NCBI RefSeq assembly: GCF_019393635.1
Contig: NC_057861.1
Coordinates: 85,429,827-85,493,826, forward strand
Direction: 5' to 3'
Length of the DNA: 64,000 bases
Source of the DNA: Dromiciops gliroides
Taxonomy: Eukaryota; Chordata; Mammalia; Microbiotheria; Microbiotheriidae
The notes below the pieces were generated by a model. The model had not been told where the DNA came from, searched no databases, and saw only the letters and a program-made list of their open reading frames with translations. Shown here piece by piece: positions 11,396-21,674 of this stretch; the first letter of the stretch is position 1; the number at the start of each line of letters is the position of its first letter. A program made the position numbers and the translations under genes.

Positions 11396-11784
11396 AAGAA
11401 GACTTGAACGGTAGGAGAGGGCTAGGTTAAGAAGGATTTTGGATTCTAAACACACTAGATGACCTCTAAACTCTCTTCTCACTCTCCTTTGTAAAGGAAA
11501 GGATGGGATTCTGGCTCTATCTATCCACATCAAGGGCAAAGAACAAAAATAAGAATATTTGTCTGTTTTGTCTTCTCTTTATGCATAGATAGTTTCTATG
11601 AAATCCATAACTGTGACTTTTGTATGATTTTTGTTAGCATTTATGCTTAAGGACCTCTAGAGCTTTGAAGACAGAAGAGAATGGGGTCTGGTTCAAGTGG
11701 AGGGAAGAGGCAGTCTTTTGGAGAAAAGGCTAGAACTAGAATCTAATTGCCCCTGGAAGGTGTATTGACCAGTATTACAAAGTT

Positions 11785-11890
11785 GTCTGTAAAGACAAAG
11801 TCAAATGACTTGTCCAGGGTCACACACCCCATATGTCCAGACAGTACTTGAACACAGATCTTCCTTATGCCAAGCATAACTCCTTTATTC
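11785..11890 (-). repeat. MIR fragment
   Basis: Short CORE piece: TCAAATGACTTGTCCAGGGT, ACTTGAACACAGATCTTCC. Confidence 0.55.
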
Positions 11891-11898
11891 ATTTCTTT

Positions 11899-11986
11899 TT
11901 TCCTTCCTTCCTTCCTTCCTTCCTTCCTTCCTTCCTTCCTTCCTTCCTTCCTTCCTTCCTTCCTTCCTTTCTTCCTTCCTTTCTTT
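11899..11986. repeat. (TTCC)n microsatellite
   Basis: About twenty TTCC units with a few TTTC variants at the 3' end. Frames reading SFLPSFLP on one strand and EGRKEGRK on the other are products of the repeat. Confidence 0.97.
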
Positions 11987-12184
11987 CTATACATTATATA
12001 TAACATATGTATATTATTTATTTATTTATATTATTCCAGGCAATTTCTCAACAACTAGATTGTGAATAATCTAAGGTTGCCTGAAGCTTCTTTATTTTAC
12101 CTTTTCCACAAAGCTGCTAGTTAAGTCCTTTTGTAAAAACCCAGATGCTGTCTCAGGTGAATTAAAGGGGAAAACAGATTTCTC

Positions 12185-12325
12185 TACATCAGGAGTGACA
12201 GGTTTGGAGTCAGAGTAACTTGTTGGATCCTGGTTCTGCTCCTTATTAGCTGGGTGAACTAGAGAAAGCCAATTCACTCACTGGACCTCAGTCTGTTAAA
12301 TTAAGAGGCTGGGCTAGATGAATTC
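12185..12325 (+). repeat. MIR fragment
   Basis: Sense copy: GGTTTGGAGTCAGAGTAAC, CTTATTAGCTGGGTGAAC, CTCACTGGACCTCAGTCTG. Confidence 0.65.
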
Positions 12326-12327
12326 AT

Positions 12328-12840
12328 TTTTTTTTCACTTTGTTTTATTTTTTCCAATTAACAAATATTTCTTTTCTTATTACCCCCTCTCCCAACAATA
12401 AAAAAGAAAAGAAAACCCTCATAATAAGTATGCATAGTCAAGCAAACCCAATCCCCATGTTGGTCATTTCCAAAAATGTCTATATCATTCTCTTTTAAGT
12501 GTATTGAGGTGGGCAGTGCTTCAAGCTTTCCAAGTTGTTTTTCTTTATGTCATTGTCTAAATCGTTTTCTTCATTCTACTCACTTTGTACTGCTTCCATT
12601 TGTAGAGGTCTGTTCAGTTTCCTCTGAAACTCTCCATTTTGACACTTCTTATGGCACAAAAATATTCCAGCACATTCATGCTATGTGTAGCCATTCCCCA
12701 ATAGGTTGGCATTCCCATAGTTTCCAGTATTAAGCTACTATTTTTAAAAGCTGCAATAATATTATTTTTATGTATGAGTCCTTTGTTCTTGAATCTCTTT
12801 CAGGTAGATACAATTAGATGATTTCTGAGGTATTTTCTCC
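12328..12840 (-). mobile_element. L1 LINE 3' region, antisense
   Basis: TTATTTTTTCCAATTAACAA, AGTATGCATAGTCAAGCAAA, TTCTTATGGCACAAAAATAT and TGTAGCCATTCCCCAATAG match antisense text that recurs in the marsupial L1 3' end. No intact frame. Confidence 0.72.
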
Positions 12841-13078
12841 ATCTATGAGCCTATGAATCTAGTCCAAGAAATTTGGAGAAACAGACCAGCCTGGGATAGG
12901 TGGCAGCAGGTGAAAGAGAAATTCCTTTATCTCCCCTTCCCCCAGTTTTGGAATGCAACCCTACAAAAGAACAAGGAAAAAGAAAACCTTGGGTCAATGG
13001 GGATTGGATTTGGGCTTTGTGGGTTGTTCCCTTTCCTGCCTCATGACACTTATTTATTAAGAGCCCGGAAAGAACAGG

Positions 13079-13343
13079 TTGTTATTATTGTTCAGTCATT
13101 TTTCAATCATGTCCAGCTCTTCGTGACCCCACTTGGGGTTTTCTTGGCAAAGATATTGGAGTGGTTTGCTATTTCTTTCTGCAACTCATTTTACAGGTGA
13201 GAAAACTGAGGCAAATGGGGTTAAGTGACTTGGCCAGGGTCACACAGTTAATAAGTGTCTGAGGTCATATTAGAACTCAGGAAGATGAGTTTTCCTGATT
13301 CTCAGCCCAGCGCTCTATCAACTGTGCTACCCAGCTGCCCCCA
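13079..13343 (-). mobile_element. MAR1-like SINE with target-site duplication
   Basis: Full antisense copy with GTTATTATTGTTCAGTC, GGGGTTTTCTTGGCAAAG and CTGTGCTACCCAGCTGCC. Flanked by AAAGAACAGG at 13069-13078 and 13344-13353. Confidence 0.93.
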
Positions 13344-13567
13344 AAAGAACAGGAGCCAATAAACAAGATTTTTGGATATCCAAGACGATCTTCAATTTAA
13401 TTCAAGAATTTATTTAATTCAAGCATTAAGTGACTTGTTCTGGGCACCGAGGATATAGAAATGTAAAATTCCAGTTCCAGCTCAAAAGGAGATAATGATA
13501 ATGATAATGACAAATTTTAGTTGTTTAAAAATTTTTTTTAATTTACAAAGTACTTTACATACATTCT

Positions 13568-13712
13568 TTGGGGGGGCAGGGCAATGAGGCTTAAGTGACT
13601 TGCCCAAGGTCATACAGCTAGTAAGTGTCAAGTGTCTGAGGTCAGATTTGAACTCAAGTCCTCCTGAATCCAGGGCTGGTGCTTTATCCACTGTGCCACC
13701 TAGCTGCCCCTG
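13568..13712 (-). mobile_element. WSINE1-like SINE inside a MIR
   Basis: Antisense copy with a G-rich joint in place of a long T tail. The 16-bp duplication is ACTTTACATACATTCT (13552-13567) versus ACTTTATATACATTCT (13713-13728), one mismatch. The target is an older MIR 3' end (ACAAAGTACTTTACATACAT). Confidence 0.93.
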
Positions 13713-13739
13713 ACTTTATATACATTCTTATTTGAGATC

Positions 13740-14094
13740 CACAATTATCCTATGAGGTAGGAAATAAATCATTGTAATGATTCACATTTATATGGAACAT
13801 AGCATCCTAGGCTCCTAGAAAGCTGTCCCAGGTATCTTAGAACCCACTCAAGACTTCAGCTCATAAACCCCTACCAACATGTTCACTTTTACCAGTCAAC
13901 AAGGGAACACTTTATTCAAGATATTTACTCAACCAGCATAGCAAATTAAGGAATAAGAGAAGATCTCCCATGTGCATGTGGCATACCTCTCCTACAAGTG
14001 ACCCTATCACCAGCTGGGGAGTATACACATATAGAAAATGCACTCAGCGGGGCATCTATTTAGTAGATGGAATAGGTCATATCTGAATTGGTCT
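13740..14094. other. Unassigned stretch, no gene seen
   Basis: About 350 bp without a recognised repeat or exon. Confidence 0.5.
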
Positions 14095-14600
14095 TTTTAA
14101 AAATAGAAGGATTTAACAGGCAGGGAAGTGGATAAAAACAATTCTGCCAGGAATGTAGAACAGCCTATAATCCATGAATGCAAGAAGCCAGGGGATGAGA
14201 GAACAGATAGTGGTTTATTTGGGCTTGAACGCAGAGGGAACAAAGTGGAGTCATGTGAGATACAGCTGGAAAGGTTGATGGGAGTCAGAAGGTGAAAGAC
14301 CTTCAATGTCAGGCTAAAGCTATATTTTACCCTATAAAGAGTAAAAGAGGGGCAGCTAGGTGGAGCAGTGGATAAAACACTGGCCCTGGATTCAGGGGGA
14401 CCTGAGTTCAAATCTGAAACCAGACACTTGACACTTACTAGCTGTGTGACCCTGGGCAAGTCACTTAACCCTCATTGCCCCGCAAAAACAAAACAAAACA
14501 AAAAAACAAGAGTAAAAGGGTGAGGGAGAGGGGAGGAAAGGATCAACCTCTGAAGGAAGATTTTTGATTAGAGGATGACCTGGTAAGATCTGTGTATTAG
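14095..14600 (-). repeat. Probable L2 antisense fragment
   Basis: Purine-rich text such as GACCTTCAATGTCAGGCTAA resembles antisense L2 more weakly than the copies at 10.5, 33.7 and 40.3 kb. It hosts the SINE at 14348-14508. Confidence 0.4.
14348..14508 (+). mobile_element. WSINE1-like SINE with target-site duplication
   Basis: Sense copy with a (CAAAA)n tail, flanked by AGAGTAAAAG at 14338-14347 and 14509-14518. Confidence 0.95.
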
Positions 14601-14610
14601 TCTATTACCT

Positions 14611-14847
14611 CAATAGCTGATATTTATATGGTGATTTAAGATTTGCAGAGATTGTGAGATTCATAACAACCCTGTGAAATAGGCACCATGGGTGGCATTA
14701 TTCCCATTTTGCAGATGAGAAGACTGGGACTTACAAAAGTTAAATCACTTACTGAAGGTCACATAGCTAGTTAAAGGTCAGAAATGGGATTCACACTCAT
14801 TACTCTTACATGCAGGTCCAACAGTCTGCACTATATCGTTCTGCTTC
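14611..14847 (-). repeat. MIR-type CORE-SINE
   Basis: Antisense near-complete copy: AGCTGATATTTATATGGTGA, CATTTTGCAGATGAGAAGAC, AGGTCACATAGCTAGTTAAA. Confidence 0.85.
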
Positions 14848-15077
14848 TCAGGAAGATTATTTTGGCAACTTTTTAGGAGGTTATCATTTTACCCATCTCC
14901 AGCTTCCTGATGACTCTTTCCTTTCCTTTAATAATAGCTGCAGTTTTCCTCAAGCCCCACTAGTATGGTTCTGCTAACTCCTGGGCATTAATATCTTCAG
15001 GTTTCCTTCTTTTTCTCAACTCTCAACAACCTCAGACCTGAGAGAAATTCCCCTTTTGCAAGGGTGTGCTGGTGTCA

Positions 15078-15198
15078 GCTCCAACCATAAGAGCTTATAA
15101 TTAAAATTTCAAAGTGGGCATTTATACCCCAGAAGTAAGCTACACATTTGAGCTTGATTTAGTGTTTTCTTGATTTTCTACATTTAAGAAACTGTTAG
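15078..15198 (+). repeat. Unnamed dispersed repeat, copy A
   Basis: Shares GGGCATTTATACCCCAGAAG, GAGCTTGATTTAGTGTTTTC and TTAAGAAACTGTTA in the same order with a stretch at 25935-26082. I cannot name the family. An L1 3' end and then a SINE were inserted at its 3' edge. Confidence 0.6.
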
Positions 15199-15199
15199 G

Positions 15200-15456
15200 A
15201 GGATTAATGCAGAAATAGAATTAATGTTATTATGTGTGTATATATATGTGTGTGTATATATCTATATCTATATCTATATGTATAGAGATATATAGATATA
15301 ACCTATATCAGATTACCTGCTGTCTAGGGGAGAGGGGAGGGAGGGGAGGGAGGGAGAAAAATCTGAAATTGTAAAGCATGTATAAACAAAAGTTGAGGAC
15401 TATCTTTACATGTAACGGAAAAAATAAAATACCTCATACATTAAAAAAAAAAAAAA
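15200..15456 (+). mobile_element. 5'-truncated L1 3' end with target-site duplication
   Basis: Carries TATA/GT-rich text, ATATAACCTATATCAGATTA, a purine run of AGGGAGGGGAGGG type, AACTATCTTTACATGTAA-like text and an A tail. It is flanked by AAGAAACTGTTAGG at 15186-15199 and 15457-15470. The 3' end is nearly the same as at 52224-52480, so both come from one L1 subfamily. Confidence 0.88.
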
Positions 15457-15468
15457 AAGAAACTGTTA

Positions 15469-15760
15469 GGGCAGCTAGGTGGCACAGTGAATAGAGTGCT
15501 TGGCCTGGAGTCAAGAAGACTCATCTTCCTGAATTCAAATCTGACCGCAGACATTTACTAGCTGGGTGATGCTATTTGCCTTAATTTATCATCTGTAAAA
15601 TGAGCTGGAGAAGGAAATGGCAAAGTACTCCAATATCTTTGCCAAGAAAACCCTAAAATGGGGTCATGAAGAATCAGACACAACTAAACAAAAACAACAT
15701 AAGATACAACTGAATAAGAGCAACGTAAGCATCAGACACAACTAAACAACAACAACTTAT
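15469..15760 (+). mobile_element. MAR1-like SINE with duplicated tail
   Basis: Sense copy starting GGGCAGCTAGGTGGCACAG directly at the end of the L1 insertion. The RTE-like tail is reiterated: CAGACACAACTAAACAA at about 15678 and again near 15733, with a divergent unit between. Confidence 0.88.
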
Positions 15761-15784
15761 GGAGAAAATGTTAATTACACAAAT

Positions 15785-16290
15785 TCAACTTAAAAGTGCT
15801 GTTTGTACAACTTTCTTTCACAGAGAGTCAGTTGTCAAGAATTTCCCAGAATACCCCTGACTTTAAGAGTTTAGTAGAAAGAAAAACTGACTTCCCTTCC
15901 ATGCTGTCCTCAACTGGACTCATAGGTTACTCTCCCATTCCCCAGACACACAGCATACCATCCCTTTCCCTATCATACTGATCGCCCATTTCAGCAAACA
16001 AGTTCAACAAGTCATGTATCACTCCCCAATGGGTGCCTCTGCCACAGATGCACCTGAAGATTCTGTGATTTTTTTTATCTCAGAAAACATCTTTCTGGAT
16101 TTCATATCATCATTTGGTTCTCTGGAGCCTTGTGACTTCTGGATGGGGGTCCTGTGGTCACATCTGCATGCCCACTGAAGTCATGCCCATTGGCAAGTTA
16201 CCACATTACCAGTTTCAGGAAGTTCAGTCACACAGACTTCTCCTTGGAACTTTGCCATCAACTTCCCTCATCTTAGTTCTCCTTACTAAA
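15785..16290. other. Unassigned stretch, no gene seen
   Basis: About 500 bp of apparently unique text. Open frames of about 61 codons here show no domain I recognise. Confidence 0.5.
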
Positions 16291-16295
16291 AACAA

Positions 16296-16532
16296 GTAAT
16301 AATAACTTGCCTTTATATTGCAGTCTGAATTACAAAGCATTTTACACTCATATTCTTTCTCTTCACAACAAGCTTGTAAGGTAAGCAGAGCAAGTGTTAT
16401 CTCAATTAGAAATGAGAAAATAGAGGTTCAAAAGTTAAAACGATGTGCCACACAAGTGGTAACTGGTAGTGCCAGAACTCAAAGCCAGGTCTTCAAGGTC
16501 TAGGACTTTTTCCACCATACCATGTTGTCTTT
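16296..16532 (-). repeat. MIR-type CORE-SINE
   Basis: Antisense: ATAACTTGCCTTTATATTGC, AATTAGAAATGAGAAAATAG, CAGAACTCAAAGCCAGGTCT. Confidence 0.75.
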
Positions 16533-17020
16533 CCATCTGCTTTCATCAGACAGTTTCTTCACATTGCCTCTGTTCTTCTAACTGCTGCCAAGGCAAACCA
16601 TCCTTTGCCTTTATGTCACGTCACTCCTATGCTCAAAAATCCTCAATGATTCCCTATTGTCTTTTGAGGAAAATTAAAATTTCTTGCTCAGAATTCAAGA
16701 TTCTTCACAATATGATACTTTTTCCTTTTCTAATTTTATTTGATGTTACATCCTTTAAAATAGCCCAGTTCCACCCAACCCTGACTTTTCTCTGCTCTCA
16801 CCTTCACTCTCCCCACCCCCAACATACTCTGTACTCTCTAGACCTCCATGCTTTTGCTCACATGACTCTCCATGCCTGAAATTTACCACCTTTCTCTTTG
16901 GCCATTGAAGTACCATCCATCCATTAAAGACCAGCTCAAATGCTTCATCATCTATGTAGTCTTTCCCTGATTCTCCTGGTGAGTAAAAATCTACCTTGTC
17001 AGACCTCACATAGCACTTTA

Positions 17021-17172
17021 TTTATAATTTTTTTTTGGTGGGGCAATGAGGGTTAAATGACTTGCCCAGGGTCACACAGCTAGTAAGTGTCAAGTGTCTG
17101 AGGCAGGATTTGAACTTTGGTACTCCTGAATCCAGGGCCGGTGCTTTATCCACTGCGCCATCTAGCTGCCCC
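17021..17172 (-). mobile_element. WSINE1-like SINE with target-site duplication
   Basis: Antisense full copy. The 16-bp duplication is CTCACATAGCACTTTA (17005-17020) versus CTCACATAAGACTTTA (17173-17188), two mismatches. Confidence 0.92.
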
Positions 17173-17201
17173 CTCACATAAGACTTTAAAAAAGTAATTC
17201 C

Positions 17202-17285
17202 CGTGTGACCCTGGGCAAGTCACTTAACCCCAATTGCCTCACTTAAAAAAAACAAAAAACAAAAAACAAAAACAAAATAAAAAAA
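17202..17285 (+). mobile_element. 5'-truncated WSINE1-like SINE
   Basis: Begins inside the CORE at GTGTGACCCTGGGCAAG and runs to a (CAAAAA)n tail. The flanks AAAAAAGTAATTCCC and AAAAAAATAATTCCC form the duplication. A truncated copy with intact flanks is the product of incomplete reverse transcription. Confidence 0.85.
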
Positions 17286-17429
17286 TAATTCCCCTATATA
17301 CTTAACCATGTAATGTAGTGTGTTATCTGTATGTGTATCTACCTCCCTTTTTTAGTCTATATGATCCATTAGAGCACAGTGCTCTGCATACAGTAGGTAT
17401 CTAATAAAGGTTTGCTTTCATAGGAGCTA

Positions 17430-17970
17430 ATATTTTTTAAGTTTCAGAAAATTGTCATTGCCATCCTAACTTTTCCCCAATCATCCTCAATCTTTTATTT
17501 ATTTTAAAAACCTGATTTGTTCCCCATTCCATATTGCTACTGCTCACCCACAAATCAGTGATCCAAAGATCTTACAATCTGAAAGGCTTGATTTAGCTCT
17601 CCACCTTGGTGCTGGCAAGGCATTCATTAATTTTACAGATGAGAAGACAAAAGTGACTTGCGCTGTGAGCTGATGAGAACAAGCTCTGCCAGTTACTACT
17701 TGCACAATATCCTCATTGTCTTTCCAAAGATCAGCCCCAGCATCTAAGTGCTGTAGCACAAAAGGTAAAGACTATGGATATTGCCAGCCATGCAACCAAA
17801 AAGCGGGAAGTGCCATGCTTGGCACCCCCAATGTACCAGTTGCCACATAAAGTCCCGGCATATAGTACTTTACCATTAAGTCTTAAGGAAGTTCTATGAT
17901 AGGGGAATGTTAAATAAAGTGTGACCTATTAATGTAATTAATTAGGCAATTAAGATGGAAAATTACAAGA
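17430..17970. other. Unassigned stretch, no gene seen
   Basis: About 540 bp. A CORE-like scrap (TTTTACAGATGAGAAGAC) occurs near 17632; otherwise nothing is recognised. Confidence 0.5.
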
Positions 17971-17974
17971 AATA

Positions 17975-18372
17975 CAGTCACCTAGCATTTATGAAGCACT
18001 TACTATATGTCAGTCACTGTGCTAAGCACTGAGGACACAAAGATAAGAAAACCCCAGTCTGCTTTTTGCTCATAGTCTAATGGGGGAGACAATATGAAAA
18101 TGTTGTTGTTACAGTTGAGTCCTGTCTGACTCGTCACGACTCCATGTGGGGTTTTCTTGGCAAAGATGCTGGACTGGTTTGCCATATTCTTCTCCAGCTC
18201 ATTTTACAGATGAGTAAACTGAGGCAAATTGGATTAAGTGACTTGCCTAGGGTTGCACAGCTAGTCAGTGTCTGAGGCCAGATTTGAACTCAGGAAGGTT
18301 AGTCTTCCTAATTCCAAGCCTGGAGAGGAGGGAGAGGGCTCTAGGCATAGGGAACAGCCAGAGAAAACATAA
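17975..18372 (-). repeat. L2 antisense fragment interrupted by a SINE
   Basis: CATTTATGAAGCACTTACTA and GTCTAATGGGGGAGACAA before the SINE, then GGGAACAGCCAGAGAAAA after it, are consecutive parts of antisense L2. Confidence 0.7.
18098..18322 (-). mobile_element. MAR1-like SINE, head truncated
   Basis: Antisense copy from the tail (TTGTTGTTACAGTTGAGTCC) to the CORE (TCTTCCTAATTCCAAGCC). The tRNA head is missing. Confidence 0.82.
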
Positions 18373-18480
18373 CAAAATCTGGAAAGACCTTAATGAAATA
18401 ATGCAAATCACAAAAGATACAACCAAAGAATGGAGTATGTACTCTGATCACTTAAGGAAAGGTGAGAATTTATGAGATCA
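18373..18480 (+). repeat. Possible L1 scrap
   Basis: ATCTGGAAAGACCTTAATGA and AAATAATGCAAATCACAAAA resemble marsupial L1 3' text. Short and uncertain. Confidence 0.35.
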
Positions 18481-18484
18481 ATGT

Positions 18485-19184
18485 TCATTCATGAGAATGA
18501 GTGGACAAAAAATCCTGTGCCAACTCAGAGGGAGGAATTGACAAATGTTGAGATACTTTATGTGTTAAAAATTAATTAATTAAAATGTAAATAATTAATG
18601 AGTGAGTATAGTTGTTCACTTTGGGGTTAAATGTTAAATTTGGAATAAAACATTTATTTGTTTTTACAAAAGAGACTTCTAGTCTCAAAAGAAATAAACA
18701 CATCCATTAAAACACTTAGTCCAGCAATGCCAAAGAATGAGCTCTTTGGTAATTTTTTTTCCCCTATATAGCCTCTTGCTCGAGGTTTTGAGACACTCAC
18801 ATGCTGTTCTTCTTACTGTAAACTTGAGCAGATGGTCTGTTTGTGGTCTCAGCCGCATGGCAGCTGTCTGCTCAGGTCTCATTTTAGCTCTGAAAAATCA
18901 TTTCAATTTGAACTTAGTGGAGAGGGGCCAAATACTGAATTCAATGACAGAGTCTTCATTATTGCTCATGGCAATTATTGCAATGACTTTTCCAGAACCT
19001 GCAACAGTCTTTTCTTCTTCTCATCAGTGCTTTCCTGGTTGTTGCTCATTTCCAGTAGCACAAATAGAACAGTACTTATGCCTGAAATAGGTACTACCTC
19101 TCACTGCTAGTCCACCCCTAATGCAAGGTTGGGGAAGAGTCCCAGCACCTCCACTACTGACTCAGCTCTTGGAGGTCTGGTTCT
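18485..19184. other. Unassigned stretch, no gene seen
   Basis: About 700 bp of apparently unique sequence. Overlapping open frames of 92 and 117 codons on the plus strand and 65 on the minus strand resemble no family and have no flanking splice context I can defend. Confidence 0.5.
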
Positions 19185-19313
19185 TTGTCAGTCTCAGTTT
19201 CTCTCTGTTTCTGTCTGTCTCTCTGTCTCTGTCTCTTCTTTTGTCCCTCGGTCTTTGTCTCTGTCCTCTCTGTCTCACTCTATCCTCTCTGTCTCTCTGA
19301 GTATCTCTGTCTT

Positions 19314-19370
<57 letters not shown>

Positions 19371-19625
19371 GTGTCCCTTTCTCTGTCTCTCCATCTCTCT
19401 CCATCTCTGTCTCTCTGTCTTTTCTCTCATTGTCCTTTCTGTCACTCTGTCTCTGTCTCTCTGTCTCTCTCCTTCTCTCTCTGACTCTCTCTCTCTGTCT
19501 CTCCTCCCTGAATTCTTTGCCTCTGTCTCTTTCTTCTTCTCTGTCCTTTCTGTCATTCTATCTCTTTCTCTCTGTCTCTCTATCTCTCTGTGTGTCTGTA
19601 CATCTGCCTCTCTTTCTCCCTCCTC
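19185..19625. repeat. TC/TCTG-rich low-complexity tract
   Basis: About 440 bp of almost pure pyrimidine on the plus strand, with a perfect (TC)n core at 19312-19362 and degenerate CTGTCTCTCTGTCTC text around it. All three plus frames and two minus frames stay open, giving spurious 80-180 codon frames of S/L/C or R/E residues. Confidence 0.95.
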
Positions 19626-19639
19626 CTGGCATGCTTTCA

Positions 19640-19780
19640 GTCAGACTGTCATTTATGAAGTGCCTATTATGCACTAGGCACTGTGCTAAGTGCTACGAAT
19701 AATAAATAAATTTTAATGATAATAAAGGAAACCAAAAGACAAGTCTCTGTTTTCAAGGAACTCATAGTTCAGTTCCTGTC
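19640..19780 (-). repeat. L2 antisense fragment
   Basis: GAAGTGCCTATTATGCACTA, GGCACTGTGCTAAGTGCTA and TTCAAGGAACTCATAGTTC. Confidence 0.65.
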
Positions 19781-19784
19781 CTGC

Positions 19785-20125
19785 TACTTCTGCATGTCAC
19801 CCTCCAGTCTCCTCTGCTCTTTACTCTTCTCTCTACCCTTTCCATGTTTTTTCCCTTATTTTCTCCATCTTTTCTTGATTAGATTGCAACCCCTCTTAGC
19901 CTCCTCTGGGACATCTCTCTCTTCATTTCTGCCTCCCTGCCCCCCAACCCCTGGCCTCAGCAGGAAACTGCCTGGAGGCCTTGGCCAATCTAATTCAAGG
20001 CTCCTCAGATTCCTTTGGGCTCCAGTCTACTTCCCAGAATGCTTCTGCACTTCAACCCCTGAGACCTGAGGGGAGATAGCAAAATGTACTCACTATTCCA
20101 CAAGGTATGCTCATCATTCCTTTAG
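19785..20125. other. Unassigned pyrimidine-rich stretch
   Basis: About 340 bp rich in CT, with no recognised element or exon. Confidence 0.45.
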
Positions 20126-20127
20126 AC

Positions 20128-20308
20128 CAGGGCTTCTTAAACTTTTTCCACTTGTGGCCCCTTTTCTCTTGAGAAATTTTTATGTAACCCTGGGTATAAA
20201 GGTATATAAAATAGGTGAACATAACCTTTTACTGTTGCCAAATTTTTTGTGATCCCCATATTCAGTTACACAACCCCATATAGGATCAATACTTTGCTTT
20301 AAAAGAGG
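20128..20308. mobile_element. hAT-type non-autonomous DNA transposon remnant
   Basis: The left end CCAGGGCTTCTTAAACTTTT, internal TGTGGCCCCTTTTCTCTTGA and ACACAACCCCATATAGGATC match a hAT-like MITE in which CAGGGCTTCTTAAAC is the terminal inverted repeat. The right repeat is decayed. Confidence 0.6.
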
Positions 20309-20314
20309 GTAGAG

Positions 20315-20576
<262 letters not shown>

Positions 20577-20609
20577 AAAAGGGTAGAGTTCGGTGGCTTC
20601 TTCTAGTCT

Positions 20610-20960
20610 CATAGGATCATAGATTTAGTCAAGTCAACAAGCATTTACTGAGTGCTTATTAAGTGCCAGGGACTGCTAAATACTAGTAATATAAACAAGC
20701 AGAAAAAAAGATGGTCCCTACCCTCACCTAATGGGGCAAGGCAACACATAAGAGGAAGCTGAAAATCTGGGTGGGAGAGTAGCACAGATGAAGGTATTGG
20801 CACAGAGGCATGGTTGACATAGTGGAGAGTCAAGGGCACAGGTTGGAGAGAAATGAAGACATGGTTGGCCTGGTCTTCCTTAAAATGAAAGTTCTGGACC
20901 TTAGAGACCATCTTATCTAATTCCCTCATTTGACAGTTGAAACTGAGGCCTGAATGCCAA
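20610..20960 (-). repeat. CR1/L2-clade LINE antisense fragment
   Basis: ACTGAGTGCTTATTAAGTGC, CACCTAATGGGGCAAGGCAA, TGGCCTGGTCTTCCTTAAAA and AAGTTCTGGACCTTAGAGAC. Family clade is clear but the exact family is not. Confidence 0.55.
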
Positions 20961-21052
20961 AGTATGGATGCTTTCAGTAAAAGAGTAAATTTGCTAAATG
21001 AGATAGATACTGCTTGGTTTAAACGCTTTGTCATGCAAAAAAATGGCATGGA

Positions 21053-21217
21053 GGGCAGCTAGGTGGCGCAGTGGATAAAGCACCAGACCTGGATTCAGGA
21101 GGACCTGAGTTCAAATCCAGCCTCAGACACTTGACACTTACTACCTGTGTGACCCTGGGCAAGTCACTTAACCCTCATTGGCCCGAAAAAACAAAAAACA
21201 AACAAATTAAAAAAACC
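21053..21217 (+). mobile_element. WSINE1-like SINE
   Basis: Sense full copy, GCAGCTAGGTGGCGCAGTGG to CTCATTGGCCCG, with a CAAA-rich tail. A short duplication around GGCATGGAG/GTCATGGAG is plausible. Confidence 0.93.
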
Positions 21218-21341
21218 CATGTCATGGAGACATTATTATGGAAGTCTAGAGCTACAAATCCACCTCTGTTAACTACTCTCCTGCAGCTCCCAATCCCCAG
21301 CATTGTTCCCTCTCCTGGGCATAATATCATGTGCTAATCTA

Positions 21342-21585
21342 TGGTCGTCTAGGTGACACAGTAGATAGAGCACTGATCTTGGCCTCTGGAAGACCTAAGT
21401 TCAAATTCTTCCTCACACACTAGCTAGCAAGCCACTTAACCTCTGTCTTAGTTTTCTCATCTGTAAAATGGGGATGATAATAATCCCTACCTCCTGGAAT
21501 TGTTGTGAAGATCAAATGAGACTTTGTGTGTAAAATGCCATATAAATGCTAGCTATTGATATTGTCAATTATTTTAATAACAGCT
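21342..21585 (+). repeat. MIR-type CORE-SINE
   Basis: Sense full-length copy: TCTAGGTGACACAGTAGATA, TTTTCTCATCTGTAAAATGG, TGCCATATAAATGCTAGC. Confidence 0.88.
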
Positions 21586-21674
21586 AGTTATTACAATAAT
21601 TAACAATATTAATAGCTAGCATTTATATAGCATTTTATGGTTTATGTAGTATTATATTATGATTAATTATTGTA

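Larger units (their letters stand above)
10515..11460 (-). repeat. L2 antisense fragment interrupted by two SINEs
   Basis: Pieces at 10515-10677, 10938-11233 and 11396-11460 read continuously as antisense L2: AACATTTATTAAGCACCTAC, CAGGGAGGTCAGTAGTTGGA and AACATTCCAGGCATGGGGG. The same text recurs at 33657-33985, 40268-40665 and 37225-37600. Both interrupting SINEs carry target-site duplications, so the L2 is the older layer. Confidence 0.75.
16535..17425 (+). repeat. L2 LINE 3' end interrupted by two SINEs
   Basis: Sense L2 text in order: CAATGATTCCCTATTGTCTT, TCCATGCTTTTGCTCACATG, AAAGACCAGCTCAAATGCTT, TAGTCTTTCCCTGATTC and, after the SINEs, the tail GTAGGTATCTAATAAAGGTT. One of the better preserved L2 ends in the window. 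Confidence 0.85.

Noticed and set aside
19129-19702. Overlapping long frames on both strands (up to 182 codons)
   Set aside because: They are produced by the TC-rich tract; the residues are only S, L, C, V or R, E, T, D.
21071-21337. Recurrent small frames with LDSGGPEFKSGLRHLTLT or its minus-strand counterpart NSGTPDSRAGALST
   Set aside because: The same peptides recur at more than twenty sites because the SINE consensus is open in one frame on each strand. There is no start context, length or conservation beyond the SINE.
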